Part shown: positions 53,542 to 61,827 of the stretch, piece by piece | Layout of the letters: each line of letters opens with the position of its first letter | Position numbering within the stretch: position 1 is the stretch's first letter | DNA from: Methyloligella solikamskensis | Lineage (GTDB): Bacteria > Pseudomonadota > Alphaproteobacteria > Rhizobiales > Methyloligellaceae | Length of the DNA: 64,000 nucleotides | NCBI RefSeq assembly: GCF_042676065.1 | Contig: NZ_JBHTJO010000001.1 | Location: forward strand, 1 to 64,000 | Direction: 5' to 3' | The notes under the pieces: model-generated | Databases searched by the model: none | Seen by the model: the letters and a program-made list of their open reading frames with translations, nothing else | What the model was told of the DNA's origin: nothing | Made by a program: the position numbers and the translations under genes

Positions 53542-55359
53542 ATGACCGCCGAGGCCGATAGGTCCTGGCCCGAGACTGAGTCTCAAGGCCGGTTGCAGCG
53601 GTGGCGTGCGGCCTTCGTTTCGAAGTCGCGCAAGGGCTGGCGCTGGCTGCGAAGCCTGCCCCTGCTCCGCTACGGCTTCCCGAGCCTGACCCGGCGGATC
53701 GTCGTGCTGAACTTGATCGGCCTGGCGATCCTCGTCTCCGGCATTCTCTACCTCAATCAGTTCCGCGCGGGCCTGATCGATGCCCGGGTGCAGAGCCTGC
53801 TGACCCAGGGCGAGATCATCGCCGGTGCGTTGGCCGCGTCCGCGGGCATCGACACGGATCAGGTGCAGCTCGATCCCGAGCGGCTGCTGGAGCTTGAGTC
53901 GGGCCAGGCGAGCAGCCTGGACGACGAGGCGCTGAGCGGGCCCCTGGAATTCACCATCGATCCCGAACAGGCCGCGCCGATCCTGCGGCGTCTCGTGAAG
54001 CCCACGGGCTCGCGCGCCCGCATCTATAACCGCGACGGCGCGCTGATCCTCGATTCCGACATGTTCTATAGCCGCGGCCAGGTGCTGCGCTACGACCTGC
54101 CGCCGCCGAGCGCCGAGGAACCGGACGCGCTCACCTCGTTCTGGCGGGCGGTGAAGACGCGGCTACGCTCCTACGACCTGCCTGTTTACGAGGAGATCGG
54201 CGGCGACAACGGGAAGGCCTATCCCGAAGTCGCCGCAGCGCTGGGCGGCACGCCCGTGCCCATCGTGCGGGTGAACGACAAGGGGGAGCTCGTGGTCTCC
54301 GTCGCCGTGCCCGTGCAGCGCATGCGGGCGGTGCTCGGCGTGCTGCTGCTCTCGACCCGTGGCGGCGATATCGACAACATCGTCGCGGCGGAGCGCTGGG
54401 GCATCGTGCGGGTCTCGCTATTCGCCGCCGCGGTGACCGTGATTCTGTCCATCATTCTCGCCAACACCATCGCCGGCCCCGTGCAGCGGCTGGCGGCAGC
54501 GGCGGAGCGGGTGCGCCACAGCGTGAAGGCGCGGGCGCAGATCCCCGACTTCACCAGCCGGCGCGACGAGATCGGGCATCTGTCCGGCACGCTCCGCGAC
54601 ATGACCAACGCGCTCTACAAGCGGATCGATGCCATCGAGAACTTCGCCGCCGACGTGGCCCATGAGCTGAAGAATCCGCTGACTTCGCTGCGCTCCGCGG
54701 TGGAGACCTTGCCGCTCGCCAAGACGCCAGAGGAGCAGGAGCGTCTGCAGGAGATTATCCAGCACGACGTGCTGCGGCTCGACCGGCTGATCAGCGATAT
54801 CTCCGATGCGTCCCGGCTCGATGCGGAGCTGGCCCGCGAAGATCTCGTGGATGTGGACATGGCGGAGCTGCTGCGGACGACCGTTTCGCTATTCAACGAT
54901 ATCCACCGGGACGACGTGCCGGAAGTGGTGCTGAATATCACCTATAGCCCGGGCAAGGCGCCCTATGTCGTCGAAGGTCACGACAGCCGGTTGAGCCAGG
55001 TGATCGTGAACCTGCTGGAGAACGCCATCTCCTTCTCGCCGCCGGGCGGCCAAGTGCGGGTGTTCGCCAAACGCCAGGACAAGATGATCGAGATCGGCAT
55101 CGAGGACGAGGGACCAGGCATTCCGGAAGAGAATCTGGAGCGGGTCTTCGAGCGCTTTTACACCGACCGGCCGGAGCAATATTTTGGACAGAACTCAGGG
55201 CTGGGGCTGAACATCTCCCGGCAGATCATTCAGGCCCATGGGGGCAAGATCTGGGCGGAGAACCGGCCCTTGAACTGGCGGGATGAGGCCGATCCGAAGA
55301 GCGAGCGCACAAGCGGCGGCGCCCGCTTCGTGATCCAGCTCCCCGCGGCCAACGTTTGA
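53542..55359 (+). CDS. chvG: sensor histidine kinase ChvG
   Basis: A 605-residue inner-membrane kinase. Membrane segments lie near residues 53-75 and 285-310, with a periplasmic sensor of about 200 residues between them. HAMP follows, then the H box DVAHELKNPLTSLRSAVETL with His374, the N box VIVNLLENAISFSP, and the G boxes DEGPGIPEENLERVFERFY and NSGLGLNISRQI. It starts 22 bases after chvI and phosphorylates it. In rhizobia the periplasmic repressor ExoR restrains it; no exoR is in the window. Confidence 0.93.
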   Translation: MTAEADRSWPETESQGRLQRWRAAFVSKSRKGWRWLRSLPLLRYGFPSLTRRIVVLNLIGLAILVSGILYLNQFRAGLIDARVQSLLTQGEIIAGALAASAGIDTDQVQLDPERLLELESGQASSLDDEALSGPLEFTIDPEQAAPILRRLVKPTGSRARIYNRDGALILDSDMFYSRGQVLRYDLPPPSAEEPDALTSFWRAVKTRLRSYDLPVYEEIGGDNGKAYPEVAAALGGTPVPIVRVNDKGELVVSVAVPVQRMRAVLGVLLLSTRGGDIDNIVAAERWGIVRVSLFAAAVTVILSIILANTIAGPVQRLAAAAERVRHSVKARAQIPDFTSRRDEIGHLSGTLRDMTNALYKRIDAIENFAADVAHELKNPLTSLRSAVETLPLAKTPEEQERLQEIIQHDVLRLDRLISDISDASRLDAELAREDLVDVDMAELLRTTVSLFNDIHRDDVPEVVLNITYSPGKAPYVVEGHDSRLSQVIVNLLENAISFSPPGGQVRVFAKRQDKMIEIGIEDEGPGIPEENLERVFERFYTDRPEQYFGQNSGLGLNISRQIIQAHGGKIWAENRPLNWRDEADPKSERTSGGARFVIQLPAANV

Positions 55360-55385
55360 TCTTTTCAGTTGCTTAGAGGACCCCA

Positions 55386-55868
55386 TTGGCTCGTTCCGAC
55401 GGATTGAATCGTGGTGACTTGCTGTACGGCACCTGCGTGGCTTTCGGGCAAAACGCGATTTTGCTGCGTGGGCGGTCCGGCGCCGGAAAATCGGACCTGG
55501 CGCTCCGTTGCCTGGCTTTGCAGGATCCGAAGTTTCCGCCCATGCTCGTCTCCGACGATCAGGTGAGGGTCGCACCGGATGCGGATGGCGGCGTCACCGC
55601 AGCACCGCCGGAACGGCTGGCGGGCAAGATGGAGGTGCGCGGGCTCGGGATCGTCGAGATGCCCTATCTGCCGCAAGCCAGGCTGATGGTGATCTGCGAT
55701 CTCGTGCCCGATGAGGAGGTGCCGCGAATGCTGCCCGAACAACCGCAGACCGCCTCGGTGGTGGGAGCCTCTCTTCCCATCATCAAGCTGGCGGCCTTTC
55801 ATCCTTCATCTGCCCTGAAAGTGAAGCTCGCCGTGCTGGCTGCGTCAGATTCACGCGTAGGACGTTAG
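55386..55868 (+). CDS. hprK: HPr kinase/phosphorylase HprK, short alphaproteobacterial form
   Basis: A 160-residue protein. It starts at a TTG with AGAGGA 5 bases upstream, the best-supported start in the frame. Walker A is GRSGAGKSDLALRCL (29-43), and VSDDQVRVAP carries the metal-binding Asp pair near 56. The catalytic-domain motif MEVRGLGIVEMPYL is near 85. It lacks the N-terminal domain of Firmicute HprK, as is normal in Alphaproteobacteria. It phosphorylates HPr on Ser and links the PTS relay to metabolism. It follows chvG by 26 bases. Confidence 0.9.
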   Translation: MARSDGLNRGDLLYGTCVAFGQNAILLRGRSGAGKSDLALRCLALQDPKFPPMLVSDDQVRVAPDADGGVTAAPPERLAGKMEVRGLGIVEMPYLPQARLMVICDLVPDEEVPRMLPEQPQTASVVGASLPIIKLAAFHPSSALKVKLAVLAASDSRVGR

Positions 55869-55944
55869 GAAGTCACTTGCACACGTGTCCTCAGCCAACA
55901 AAGATAGCGCCCCTTGAGCCGGGGGCGGACGGAGATGGGGGAGC

Positions 55945-56346
55945 ATGATCGGCGTCGTCGTCGTCACACATGGGAAGCTGGCCGAAGAGTTTCGCGCAGC
56001 GCTGGAGCATGTCGTCGGACCGCAGGAGCAGATGGAGACCATCTGCATCGGGCCTGAGGACGATCTGGACCGCCGCCGCGGCGAGATGCTGAAGACTCTC
56101 GCGCGAGTGGATTCGGGCTCCGGCGTGATCGTTCTCACGGACATGTTCGGCGGGTCGCCGTCGAACCTCGCCATCTCCGCCATGGAGCGGAAGAATGTCG
56201 AGGTGATCGCGGGCGTGAACCTGCCGATGCTGGTGAAGCTCGCCTCGGTGCGCGGCGAGTGCGGACTGGAAGAGGCCGTGCTTCAGGCCCAGGAGGCGGG
56301 GCGCAAATATATCAGCGTGGCCAGCCAGATCCTGGCGACGGACTAA
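55945..56346 (+). CDS. manX: PTS mannose-type EIIA component
   Basis: A 133-residue cytoplasmic protein with the phosphoryl His9 (IGVVVVTHGKLAEEF) and the family signature IVLTDMFGGSPSNLAI near 70. No EIIB, EIIC or EIID genes follow, so it acts in a regulatory PTS relay and not in sugar uptake. It receives phosphate from HPr, whose gene follows after 8 bases. Confidence 0.92.
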   Translation: MIGVVVVTHGKLAEEFRAALEHVVGPQEQMETICIGPEDDLDRRRGEMLKTLARVDSGSGVIVLTDMFGGSPSNLAISAMERKNVEVIAGVNLPMLVKLASVRGECGLEEAVLQAQEAGRKYISVASQILATD

Positions 56347-56354
56347 GCACTCCG

Positions 56355-56663
56355 GTGAGAAGCGATCGAGACATCAAGAAGCGCGGCAAGCTCTATACGG
56401 CTGAAGTGCTGATCCCCAACAAGAAGGGACTGCATGCGCGAGCCTCGGCTCAGTTCGTGCGCACCGCCTCCAAGTATCCGTCCTGCGAGGTGCGGGTGAG
56501 CCGGGAGGGCCACACGGTCGGCGGCACGTCGATCATGGGGCTGATGATGCTGGGTGCCGCCCAAGGCCAGACGGTCACCCTGGAAGCCGAAGGCGACCAG
56601 GCGCGCGAAGCCATGCACGCGCTGATGGATCTCATCGAGGACAAGTTCGGCGAAGGGGAGTAG
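56355..56663 (+). CDS. ptsH: phosphocarrier protein HPr
   Basis: A 102-residue protein from a GTG at 56355. The active-site His27 (NKKGLHARASAQFV) and the regulatory Ser59 (GGTSIMGLMML), the site used by HprK, are both present. The first 13 residues are an extra tail relative to standard HPr, so a slightly later start is possible. It passes phosphate from EI to EIIA; the EI gene is not in the window. Confidence 0.92.
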   Translation: MRSDRDIKKRGKLYTAEVLIPNKKGLHARASAQFVRTASKYPSCEVRVSREGHTVGGTSIMGLMMLGAAQGQTVTLEAEGDQAREAMHALMDLIEDKFGEGE

Positions 56664-56666
56664 TCC

Positions 56667-57404
56667 CTAAACCGTTGTCCCCACCAGGCTGCCGATCACG
56701 TAGGTGGCGGCCATGGCGAGCGCGCCCCAGAAGGTCACCCGCGATACGGATTTCACGATGTTGGCCCCGCCGGCCAGGGCGCCGAGGAAGCCCAGGCAGG
56801 CCAGGGTCACCAGCGTGCCGATTGCGACGACAATCACGATGTAGCTTTCCGGCGTCAGCAGAACGAGGAGCAGCGGCGGCAGAGCGCCGGCGGTGAAGGT
56901 CGCCGCCGAGGTGAGCGCCGCCTGGATGGGCCGTGCCGTGGTGATCTCCGAAATGCCGAGCTCGTCGCGGGCATGGGCCTCCAGCGCATCCTTCGCCATG
57001 AGCTGCTTCGCCACTTCGTGGGCGAGCTTCGGCTCGACGCCCCGGCCCACATAAATTTCGGCGAGCTCCTCGGTCTCCTTCTCCGGCATGGTCGCAAGCT
57101 CGCCGCGTTCTCGGTTCAGGTCAGCGGTTTCCGTATCGGATTGAGAGCTGACGGAGACGTATTCACCGGCCGCCATGGACATGGCGCCGGCCACCACGGC
57201 CGCCACGCCGGCCAGCAGAATATCGCCCTTGGCCGACGACGCGCCCGCCACACCGAGGATTAGGCTAGCGGTGGAAATGATGCCGTCATTGGCGCCGAGC
57301 ACGGCCGCCCGAAGCCAGCCGATGCGGGAGACGAGATGGGTCTCGGCATGGGCTGCGCGCAGATCGCGCCCTTCCTGATGGGGGTCGGTCTTGGTGGAGG
57401 TCAT
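56667..57404 (-). CDS. VIT family (Fe2+/Mn2+ transporter-like) membrane protein
   Basis: A 245-residue protein from the ATG at 57404 with GAGGAG upstream. It has five hydrophobic segments: WLRAAVLGANDGIISTASLILGVAG near 30, a second through VAAVVAGAMSMAAGEYVSVSSQ, then three near the C-terminus. The charged cytoplasmic region between (ELAEIYVGRGVEPKLAHEVAKQLM) is the metal-binding domain of the CCC1/VIT family. The family moves iron or manganese. It converges with the HPr gene, separated by only 3 bases. Confidence 0.87.
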   Translation of the reverse strand: MTSTKTDPHQEGRDLRAAHAETHLVSRIGWLRAAVLGANDGIISTASLILGVAGASSAKGDILLAGVAAVVAGAMSMAAGEYVSVSSQSDTETADLNRERGELATMPEKETEELAEIYVGRGVEPKLAHEVAKQLMAKDALEAHARDELGISEITTARPIQAALTSAATFTAGALPPLLLVLLTPESYIVIVVAIGTLVTLACLGFLGALAGGANIVKSVSRVTFWGALAMAATYVIGSLVGTTV

Positions 57405-57632
57405 GGCTCGGCTCCTCATCTCGTTAGGCTGAAACCATACTGCTTAGAGATTGCGTCTGCCTGAACGGCGGAATATTTTTGTCGAAGGCCGATGCAGCCT
57501 GCCGCTCGCGCCCCGCACGGGGTTCGGTGAATGCATCCGAACACGAAGCCTTCGCACGATCCTTCTTCGACACGGCGATCGCGTCAGCAATGCGAGCCCT
57601 GATCCCCATCGCCGAGCAAGGATTGATGCATC
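57405..57632. other. non-coding gap between VIT and glyoxalase-like genes
   Basis: A 228-base divergent gap. It must contain both promoters. I see no gene or strong repeat in it. Confidence 0.3.
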
Positions 57633-58187
57633 ATGGCTGACACCATCCAAAGACCTTTGGCCGACCCCAAGAGCATGGCGAAGCGCCTGCTTGCATCGCT
57701 GTCGGAGCGGGATATCGACGTCTCCCACAGCGAAGCTCTCGAGATCGTCGCCCGCCAATTCGGGATGCGCGACTGGAACGTGCTCGCCGCCCAGTTCGAT
57801 GACGGAGCCGGCACCGGCATCCGCTTTACGGAGACCTGCCCGGTCCTGCGCATCTTTGACGAGGACAAGGCCAAGGAATTCTATGTGGAGTTTCTCGGCT
57901 TCACCCTCGATTGGGAGCACCGTTTCGGCGACGACTTTCCCCTCTACGCTCAGGTCTCCCGGGCTGGGCTGACGCTCCATCTTTCGGGTCATCACGGCGA
58001 CGGCACGCCGGGCTCGGGCGTGTTCGTTCGCATGCAAGGCGTGCGGGACTTCCAGGCCGAGCTGATCGCAAAGAACTACCGGCATATGAAGCCGGGGCTG
58101 GAGGAAGCGCCCTGGGGCCTCGTGACCTCGGTGACCGACCCGTTCAACAACCGCATCCATTTCTGCGAGTCGGAGGCGGGGTCGTAG
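57633..58187 (+). CDS. glyoxalase superfamily protein
   Basis: A 184-residue protein. The first 55 residues are a helical segment (SMAKRLLASLSERDIDVSHSEALEIVARQFGMRDWNVLAAQ) often found before glyoxalase-like domains. The rest is a vicinal-oxygen-chelate fold (VLRIFDEDKAKEFYVEFLGF, LTLHLSGHHGDGTPGSGVFV, WGLVTSVTDPFNNRIHFCE), with a candidate metal Glu near the C-terminus. Members include bleomycin-resistance-type binding proteins and metal-dependent enzymes; the substrate is not known. A 95-bp palindromic repeat follows. Confidence 0.8.
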   Translation: MADTIQRPLADPKSMAKRLLASLSERDIDVSHSEALEIVARQFGMRDWNVLAAQFDDGAGTGIRFTETCPVLRIFDEDKAKEFYVEFLGFTLDWEHRFGDDFPLYAQVSRAGLTLHLSGHHGDGTPGSGVFVRMQGVRDFQAELIAKNYRHMKPGLEEAPWGLVTSVTDPFNNRIHFCESEAGS

Positions 58188-58208
58188 ACGCTGCGACCGA
58201 GAATGCGT

Positions 58209-58303
58209 GTCATCCCTGCGAAAGCAGGGATCCAGTAACCCCTGTGGTCGCGATCACGGGAACACCGGGGTTACTGGATTGCCCGGTCAAGCCGGGCAAT
58301 GAC
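58209..58303. repeat. 95-bp cloverleaf-like palindromic repeat, copy B
   Basis: It has the same outer arms (GTCAT/ATGAC), the same CCCTGC/GCAGGG and TGCCCGG/GCCGGGCA hairpins and the same total length as 45001-45095. The central arm differs in sequence but still pairs (ACCCC/GGGGT), so structure is conserved more than sequence. Confidence 0.75.
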
Positions 58304-58377
58304 GGCGATATGGGTAGAGGCTTATCAAAGGCCGACAATTTGCCCCAATTGGCCCCTAGCCTGCGGCGGCGAGAGTG

Positions 58378-58407
58378 GATATATAAGGACTTCTTTATAT
58401 CTTTATC
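58378..58407. promoter_or_regulatory. candidate operator upstream of ahcY
   Basis: GATATATAAG (58378-58387) and CTTTATATC (58393-58401) form an AT-rich inverted repeat, and a further CTTTATC overlaps its right arm. It ends about 60 bases before the ahcY ATG. It resembles operators of ArsR-family SAM-cycle regulators such as SahR, but an exact match cannot be confirmed here. Confidence 0.45.
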
Positions 58408-58464
58408 GGACGCAAACGGGCCGCGAGGGCCCATAACCCGAGTGCAACGAGTGGACGCCGCCAG

Positions 58465-59853
58465 ATGAACTATCACGTCAAAGACATCGAGCTCGCCGAT
58501 TGGGGCCGCAAGGAAATCGCCATCGCCGAGACGGAAATGCCCGGCCTGATGGCGGTGCGCGAGGAATACGGTGCCGCGCAGCCGCTGAAAGGCGCCCGCA
58601 TCGCCGGCTGCCTGCATATGACCATCCAGACCGCCGTGCTGATCGAGAGCCTGAAGGCCCTCGGCGCCGATGTCCGCTGGGCGTCGTGCAACATCTTCTC
58701 CACCCAGGACCATGCGGCCGCGGCTATCGCGGCCACGGGCACGCCGGTCTTCGCCTATAAGGGCGAGACCCTGGAAGAGTATTGGGACTATGTCGACCGG
58801 ACCCTGGACTGGGGCAATGGCGAGACCGCCAATCTCATCCTGGACGACGGTGGCGACGCCACGCTGATGGTGATCTTGGGCGCCCGCGCCGAGTCCGATG
58901 CTTCGCTGCTCGAAGATCCGGAGAACGAGGAAGAGCGCGTCCTCTACGAGACGATCAAGAAGCGCCTGGAGAAGGAACCGGGCTTCTATTCCAAGGTGCA
59001 GGCGAACATGAAGGGCGTCTCGGAAGAGACCACCACCGGCGTGCATCGTCTCTACGACATGCAGAAGGAGGGCACGCTGCCCTTCCCGGCGATCAATGTG
59101 AACGACAGCGTCACCAAGTCGAAATTCGACAATCTCTACGGCTGCCGCGAGAGCCTGGTCGACGGCGTGAAGCGCGCCACCGACGTGATGCTCGCCGGTA
59201 AGATTGCCGTGATCTGCGGCTATGGCGATGTGGGCAAGGGCTGCGCCGAATCCCTGCGCGGCCAGGGCGCCCGGGTGACGGTCACCGAGATCGATCCGAT
59301 CTGCGCACTGCAGGCCTCCATGGAAGGCTATGAAGTCGCCACCATGGAAGACGTGGTCGAGAAGGGCGACATCTTCGTCACCGCGACTGGCAATGCCGAC
59401 GTGATCACCACCGATCACATGAGCCAGATGAAGGACCGCGCCATCGTCTGCAATATCGGCCACTTCGACTCCGAGATTCAGGTCGCGGGCCTGAAGAACT
59501 ACAAATGGCACAACGTGAAGCCGCAGGTGGACGAGATCGAGTTCCCCGACGGCCACCGCATCATCCTGCTGGCCGAAGGCCGGCTGGTGAATCTCGGCTG
59601 CGCGACCGGTCACCCGAGCTTCGTGATGAGCGCCTCCTTCACCAACCAGGTGCTGGCGCAGATCGAGCTCTGGCAGAACAACGAGAAGTACGAGAACAAG
59701 GTCTATGTGCTGCCGAAGCCGCTGGACGAGAAGGTGGCGGCGCTGCATCTGGGCCGGCTGGGCGCCAAGCTCACCAAGCTGACCGAAAAGCAGGCCAAGT
59801 ATATCGGCGTGCCTCAGGAAGGCCCGTATAAGCCCGAGCATTACCGCTACTAG
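58465..59853 (+). CDS. ahcY: adenosylhomocysteinase (SAH hydrolase)
   Basis: A 462-residue NAD-dependent enzyme. It has the substrate region CLHMTIQTAVLIESLKALGA near 50, VNDSVTKSKFDNLYGCRESL near 212, the NAD site VICGYGDVGKGCAESLRGQG near 250 and the C-terminal GPYKPEHYRY with its NAD-contacting Lys/Tyr. It splits S-adenosylhomocysteine into adenosine and homocysteine, removing the product inhibitor of methyltransferases. It stands alone with its own promoter and a downstream hairpin. The gene next to it is divL, as in related genomes. Confidence 0.97.
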   Translation: MNYHVKDIELADWGRKEIAIAETEMPGLMAVREEYGAAQPLKGARIAGCLHMTIQTAVLIESLKALGADVRWASCNIFSTQDHAAAAIAATGTPVFAYKGETLEEYWDYVDRTLDWGNGETANLILDDGGDATLMVILGARAESDASLLEDPENEEERVLYETIKKRLEKEPGFYSKVQANMKGVSEETTTGVHRLYDMQKEGTLPFPAINVNDSVTKSKFDNLYGCRESLVDGVKRATDVMLAGKIAVICGYGDVGKGCAESLRGQGARVTVTEIDPICALQASMEGYEVATMEDVVEKGDIFVTATGNADVITTDHMSQMKDRAIVCNIGHFDSEIQVAGLKNYKWHNVKPQVDEIEFPDGHRIILLAEGRLVNLGCATGHPSFVMSASFTNQVLAQIELWQNNEKYENKVYVLPKPLDEKVAALHLGRLGAKLTKLTEKQAKYIGVPQEGPYKPEHYRY

Positions 59854-59892
59854 GGGCGTTTCTTCCCGGAAACGCTTACCCACAGTCTCTGC

Positions 59893-59926
59893 CGCCCCTG
59901 TACGCTCTTCATGGCGTACAGGGGCG
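59893..59926 (+). terminator. hairpin terminator after ahcY
   Basis: CGCCCCTGTACGC (59893-59905) and GCGTACAGGGGCG (59914-59926) form a perfect 13-base stem with an 8-base loop, 39 bases after the ahcY stop. No T run follows. Confidence 0.7.
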
Positions 59927-59975
59927 AATCATTTCACACTTCTCCCTTCGGATCGCCGCTTGGGGGGACGGTCGA

Positions 59976-61607
59976 ATGGCGGGCCGCGCGGGGACTTTAT
60001 TCTTCACATTGCTATTGCCGATGGGACTGGCGGCACCGGTTGCCGCCGAGCCCGCGGTGCCGTTCGACTGGACGGGCTTTTATCTCGGCTATCACACGGG
60101 CGGGGCGCTCGACCTCGCCGATGTGAGCGATCCGTTCGGCGCACCCATCTTCGGCGACGAGGTGCGCAGCCCCGGCCCCATCCATGGCGGCCAGATCGGC
60201 TATAGCTGGCAATCGGGCAGTTTCGTTTATGGGCTTGAGGCGGAGGCGAGCCTTGCCGATCTAGAAGGCTCGAATTCCTGCTTCGCCTATAGCGGCTTCT
60301 ATATCAGCGCAAATTGCCGGCGTAAGATCGACGCGATGGGGACGCTCACCGCACGGGCCGGCTTCCTGCTCGATAGCGACACGCTTCTCTATGGCAAGGC
60401 AGGCCTGGCTCTCGTCCATAGCGAGACCACCACTACACCGAATGCGAATTTGGCTTCTGCGGTTCGCGAAAGTGGGACCGACCTCGGATGGACGGTCGGC
60501 GCAGGCCTGGAGCGGGCGATCGGCGGCGGCTGGAGCCTCAAGGGCGAATATGCCTATCTTTCCTACGATGCGGCTCTGTCGGCGCCGGTGAGCGCCGCCC
60601 AGCCCGCCCCACCAGCCGGTCCTTTCGCCATCGTGACCGGCAGCCCGAGCGGCATCTCGTCGGATCTGCATCAGGTGAAGCTCGGCGCGAATTACCGCTT
60701 CGGTCAGGGCGATGCGACCTCCCTGTTCCGGCCTTCGAGGGAGCCCGGTCTTCCCAACGGCTATTCTTTGGAGGTCGGTGCCCGTTACACCTATGGCTGG
60801 GGTCAGTTCCACAAGGATCTCGGCATTCAAGGGGCTGGCGACTACACGCTTGCCTCGCGACTGACCTATGAGAACACCGACAGCAATGGCGGCGAGGTGT
60901 TTGCACGGCTCGATACGCCGTCGGGCGTCATGGTCAAGGGCGTGCTGGGCGGCGCGACCAGCGGCGGCAAGATGAACGACGAAGACTGGGACCTGCAGTT
61001 TTTAACCGCAGCGATCCCTTATTCGAACACGGTCTCCTCCGTCGACAACGAGATCAAATACGGCACCGTCGACGTCGGCTACGCCTGGTGGCGGGGGCAG
61101 CGCTATTCCATCGCCCCCTTCATCGGCTACAGCCAGTTCCGGCAGGACATGGACGGCAACGGGTGCCGCCAGATCGCCAATCCCAATTCCGACTGCGCGA
61201 CCGAGATTCCGGTGAGCGTGCTTGGGATCAGCGAGGACGATACCTGGCACGCGCTCCGGCTGGGTAGCGCGGTGCAGGTCGACCTGACGGAACGCCTGAG
61301 CTTCGCAGGCGAAGCCGCCTATCTGCCTTACGTCGATTTCGACGGGATCGACGATCACGTCCTGCGGAGTCTGATCTCGCCGGAAAGCGGGCGCGGCATC
61401 GGCGTGCAGCTCGAGGCCACGCTCTCCTACGCCATGACCGATGCTTTCAGCCTCGGTGTCGGCGGGCGCTACTGGTCCATGTGGACCGAGACGGGCAACG
61501 TGAATTTCGGCGGGTTGGGATACATCATCCCCATGCGCTACGCCTCGGAGCAAGCGCAGCTTCTCTTCCAGGGCTCCTATCGATTCAGCACCGGCGGCGG
61601 CTCCTGA
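59976..61607 (+). CDS. outer membrane protein with two beta-barrel domains
   Basis: A 543-residue protein with a Sec signal peptide ending near residue 25 (LAAPVAAEP). Residues about 28-235 form an OmpA-like/Omp31-type eight-stranded barrel (FDWTGFYLGYHTGGAL, HGGQIGYSWQSGSFVYGLEAE, KLGANYRFGQG closing it). Residues about 245-543 are a second barrel (LEVGARYTYGWGQF, YGTVDVGYAWWRGQRYSIAPF, LLFQGSYRF closing it) with omptin-like or opacity-type character. The fusion of two complete barrels is uncommon. The function is unknown; adhesion, surface protection or pore formation are possible. Confidence 0.75.
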   Translation: MAGRAGTLFFTLLLPMGLAAPVAAEPAVPFDWTGFYLGYHTGGALDLADVSDPFGAPIFGDEVRSPGPIHGGQIGYSWQSGSFVYGLEAEASLADLEGSNSCFAYSGFYISANCRRKIDAMGTLTARAGFLLDSDTLLYGKAGLALVHSETTTTPNANLASAVRESGTDLGWTVGAGLERAIGGGWSLKGEYAYLSYDAALSAPVSAAQPAPPAGPFAIVTGSPSGISSDLHQVKLGANYRFGQGDATSLFRPSREPGLPNGYSLEVGARYTYGWGQFHKDLGIQGAGDYTLASRLTYENTDSNGGEVFARLDTPSGVMVKGVLGGATSGGKMNDEDWDLQFLTAAIPYSNTVSSVDNEIKYGTVDVGYAWWRGQRYSIAPFIGYSQFRQDMDGNGCRQIANPNSDCATEIPVSVLGISEDDTWHALRLGSAVQVDLTERLSFAGEAAYLPYVDFDGIDDHVLRSLISPESGRGIGVQLEATLSYAMTDAFSLGVGGRYWSMWTETGNVNFGGLGYIIPMRYASEQAQLLFQGSYRFSTGGGS

Positions 61608-61659
61608 TTCCGGGTCGGGACGCCCTCCCCGCGCTTGAGCGTTGCCCGTCCGCATCCGG

Positions 61660-61674
61660 TTAATGATTGCTTAA
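61660..61674 (+). promoter_or_regulatory. CtrA binding site upstream of divL
   Basis: TTAA-TGATTGC-TTAA matches the CtrA consensus TTAA-N7-TTAA exactly. It lies 154 bases before the divL ATG in the 220-base gap after the outer-membrane protein gene. Control of divL by the master cell-cycle regulator is inferred. Confidence 0.7.
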
Positions 61675-61827
61675 CTCGATACGGTGTCCCGTGGTGGGCA
61701 AGAGTCATCGATGTGGCTAAGCTACACGTGATTCGCCGACACGCGCTGGCGGACCTGCACTCTCCCGTACATCGTTTTGCGCAGCGTTCAGCACTTCCAG
61801 CGTGGACGGCTAACTGGAGTTCACGCA

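Noticed and set aside
58304..58464. SAH or SAM riboswitch upstream of ahcY
   Set aside because: I could not fit the conserved helices of either class; the visible element is a DNA inverted repeat better read as an operator.
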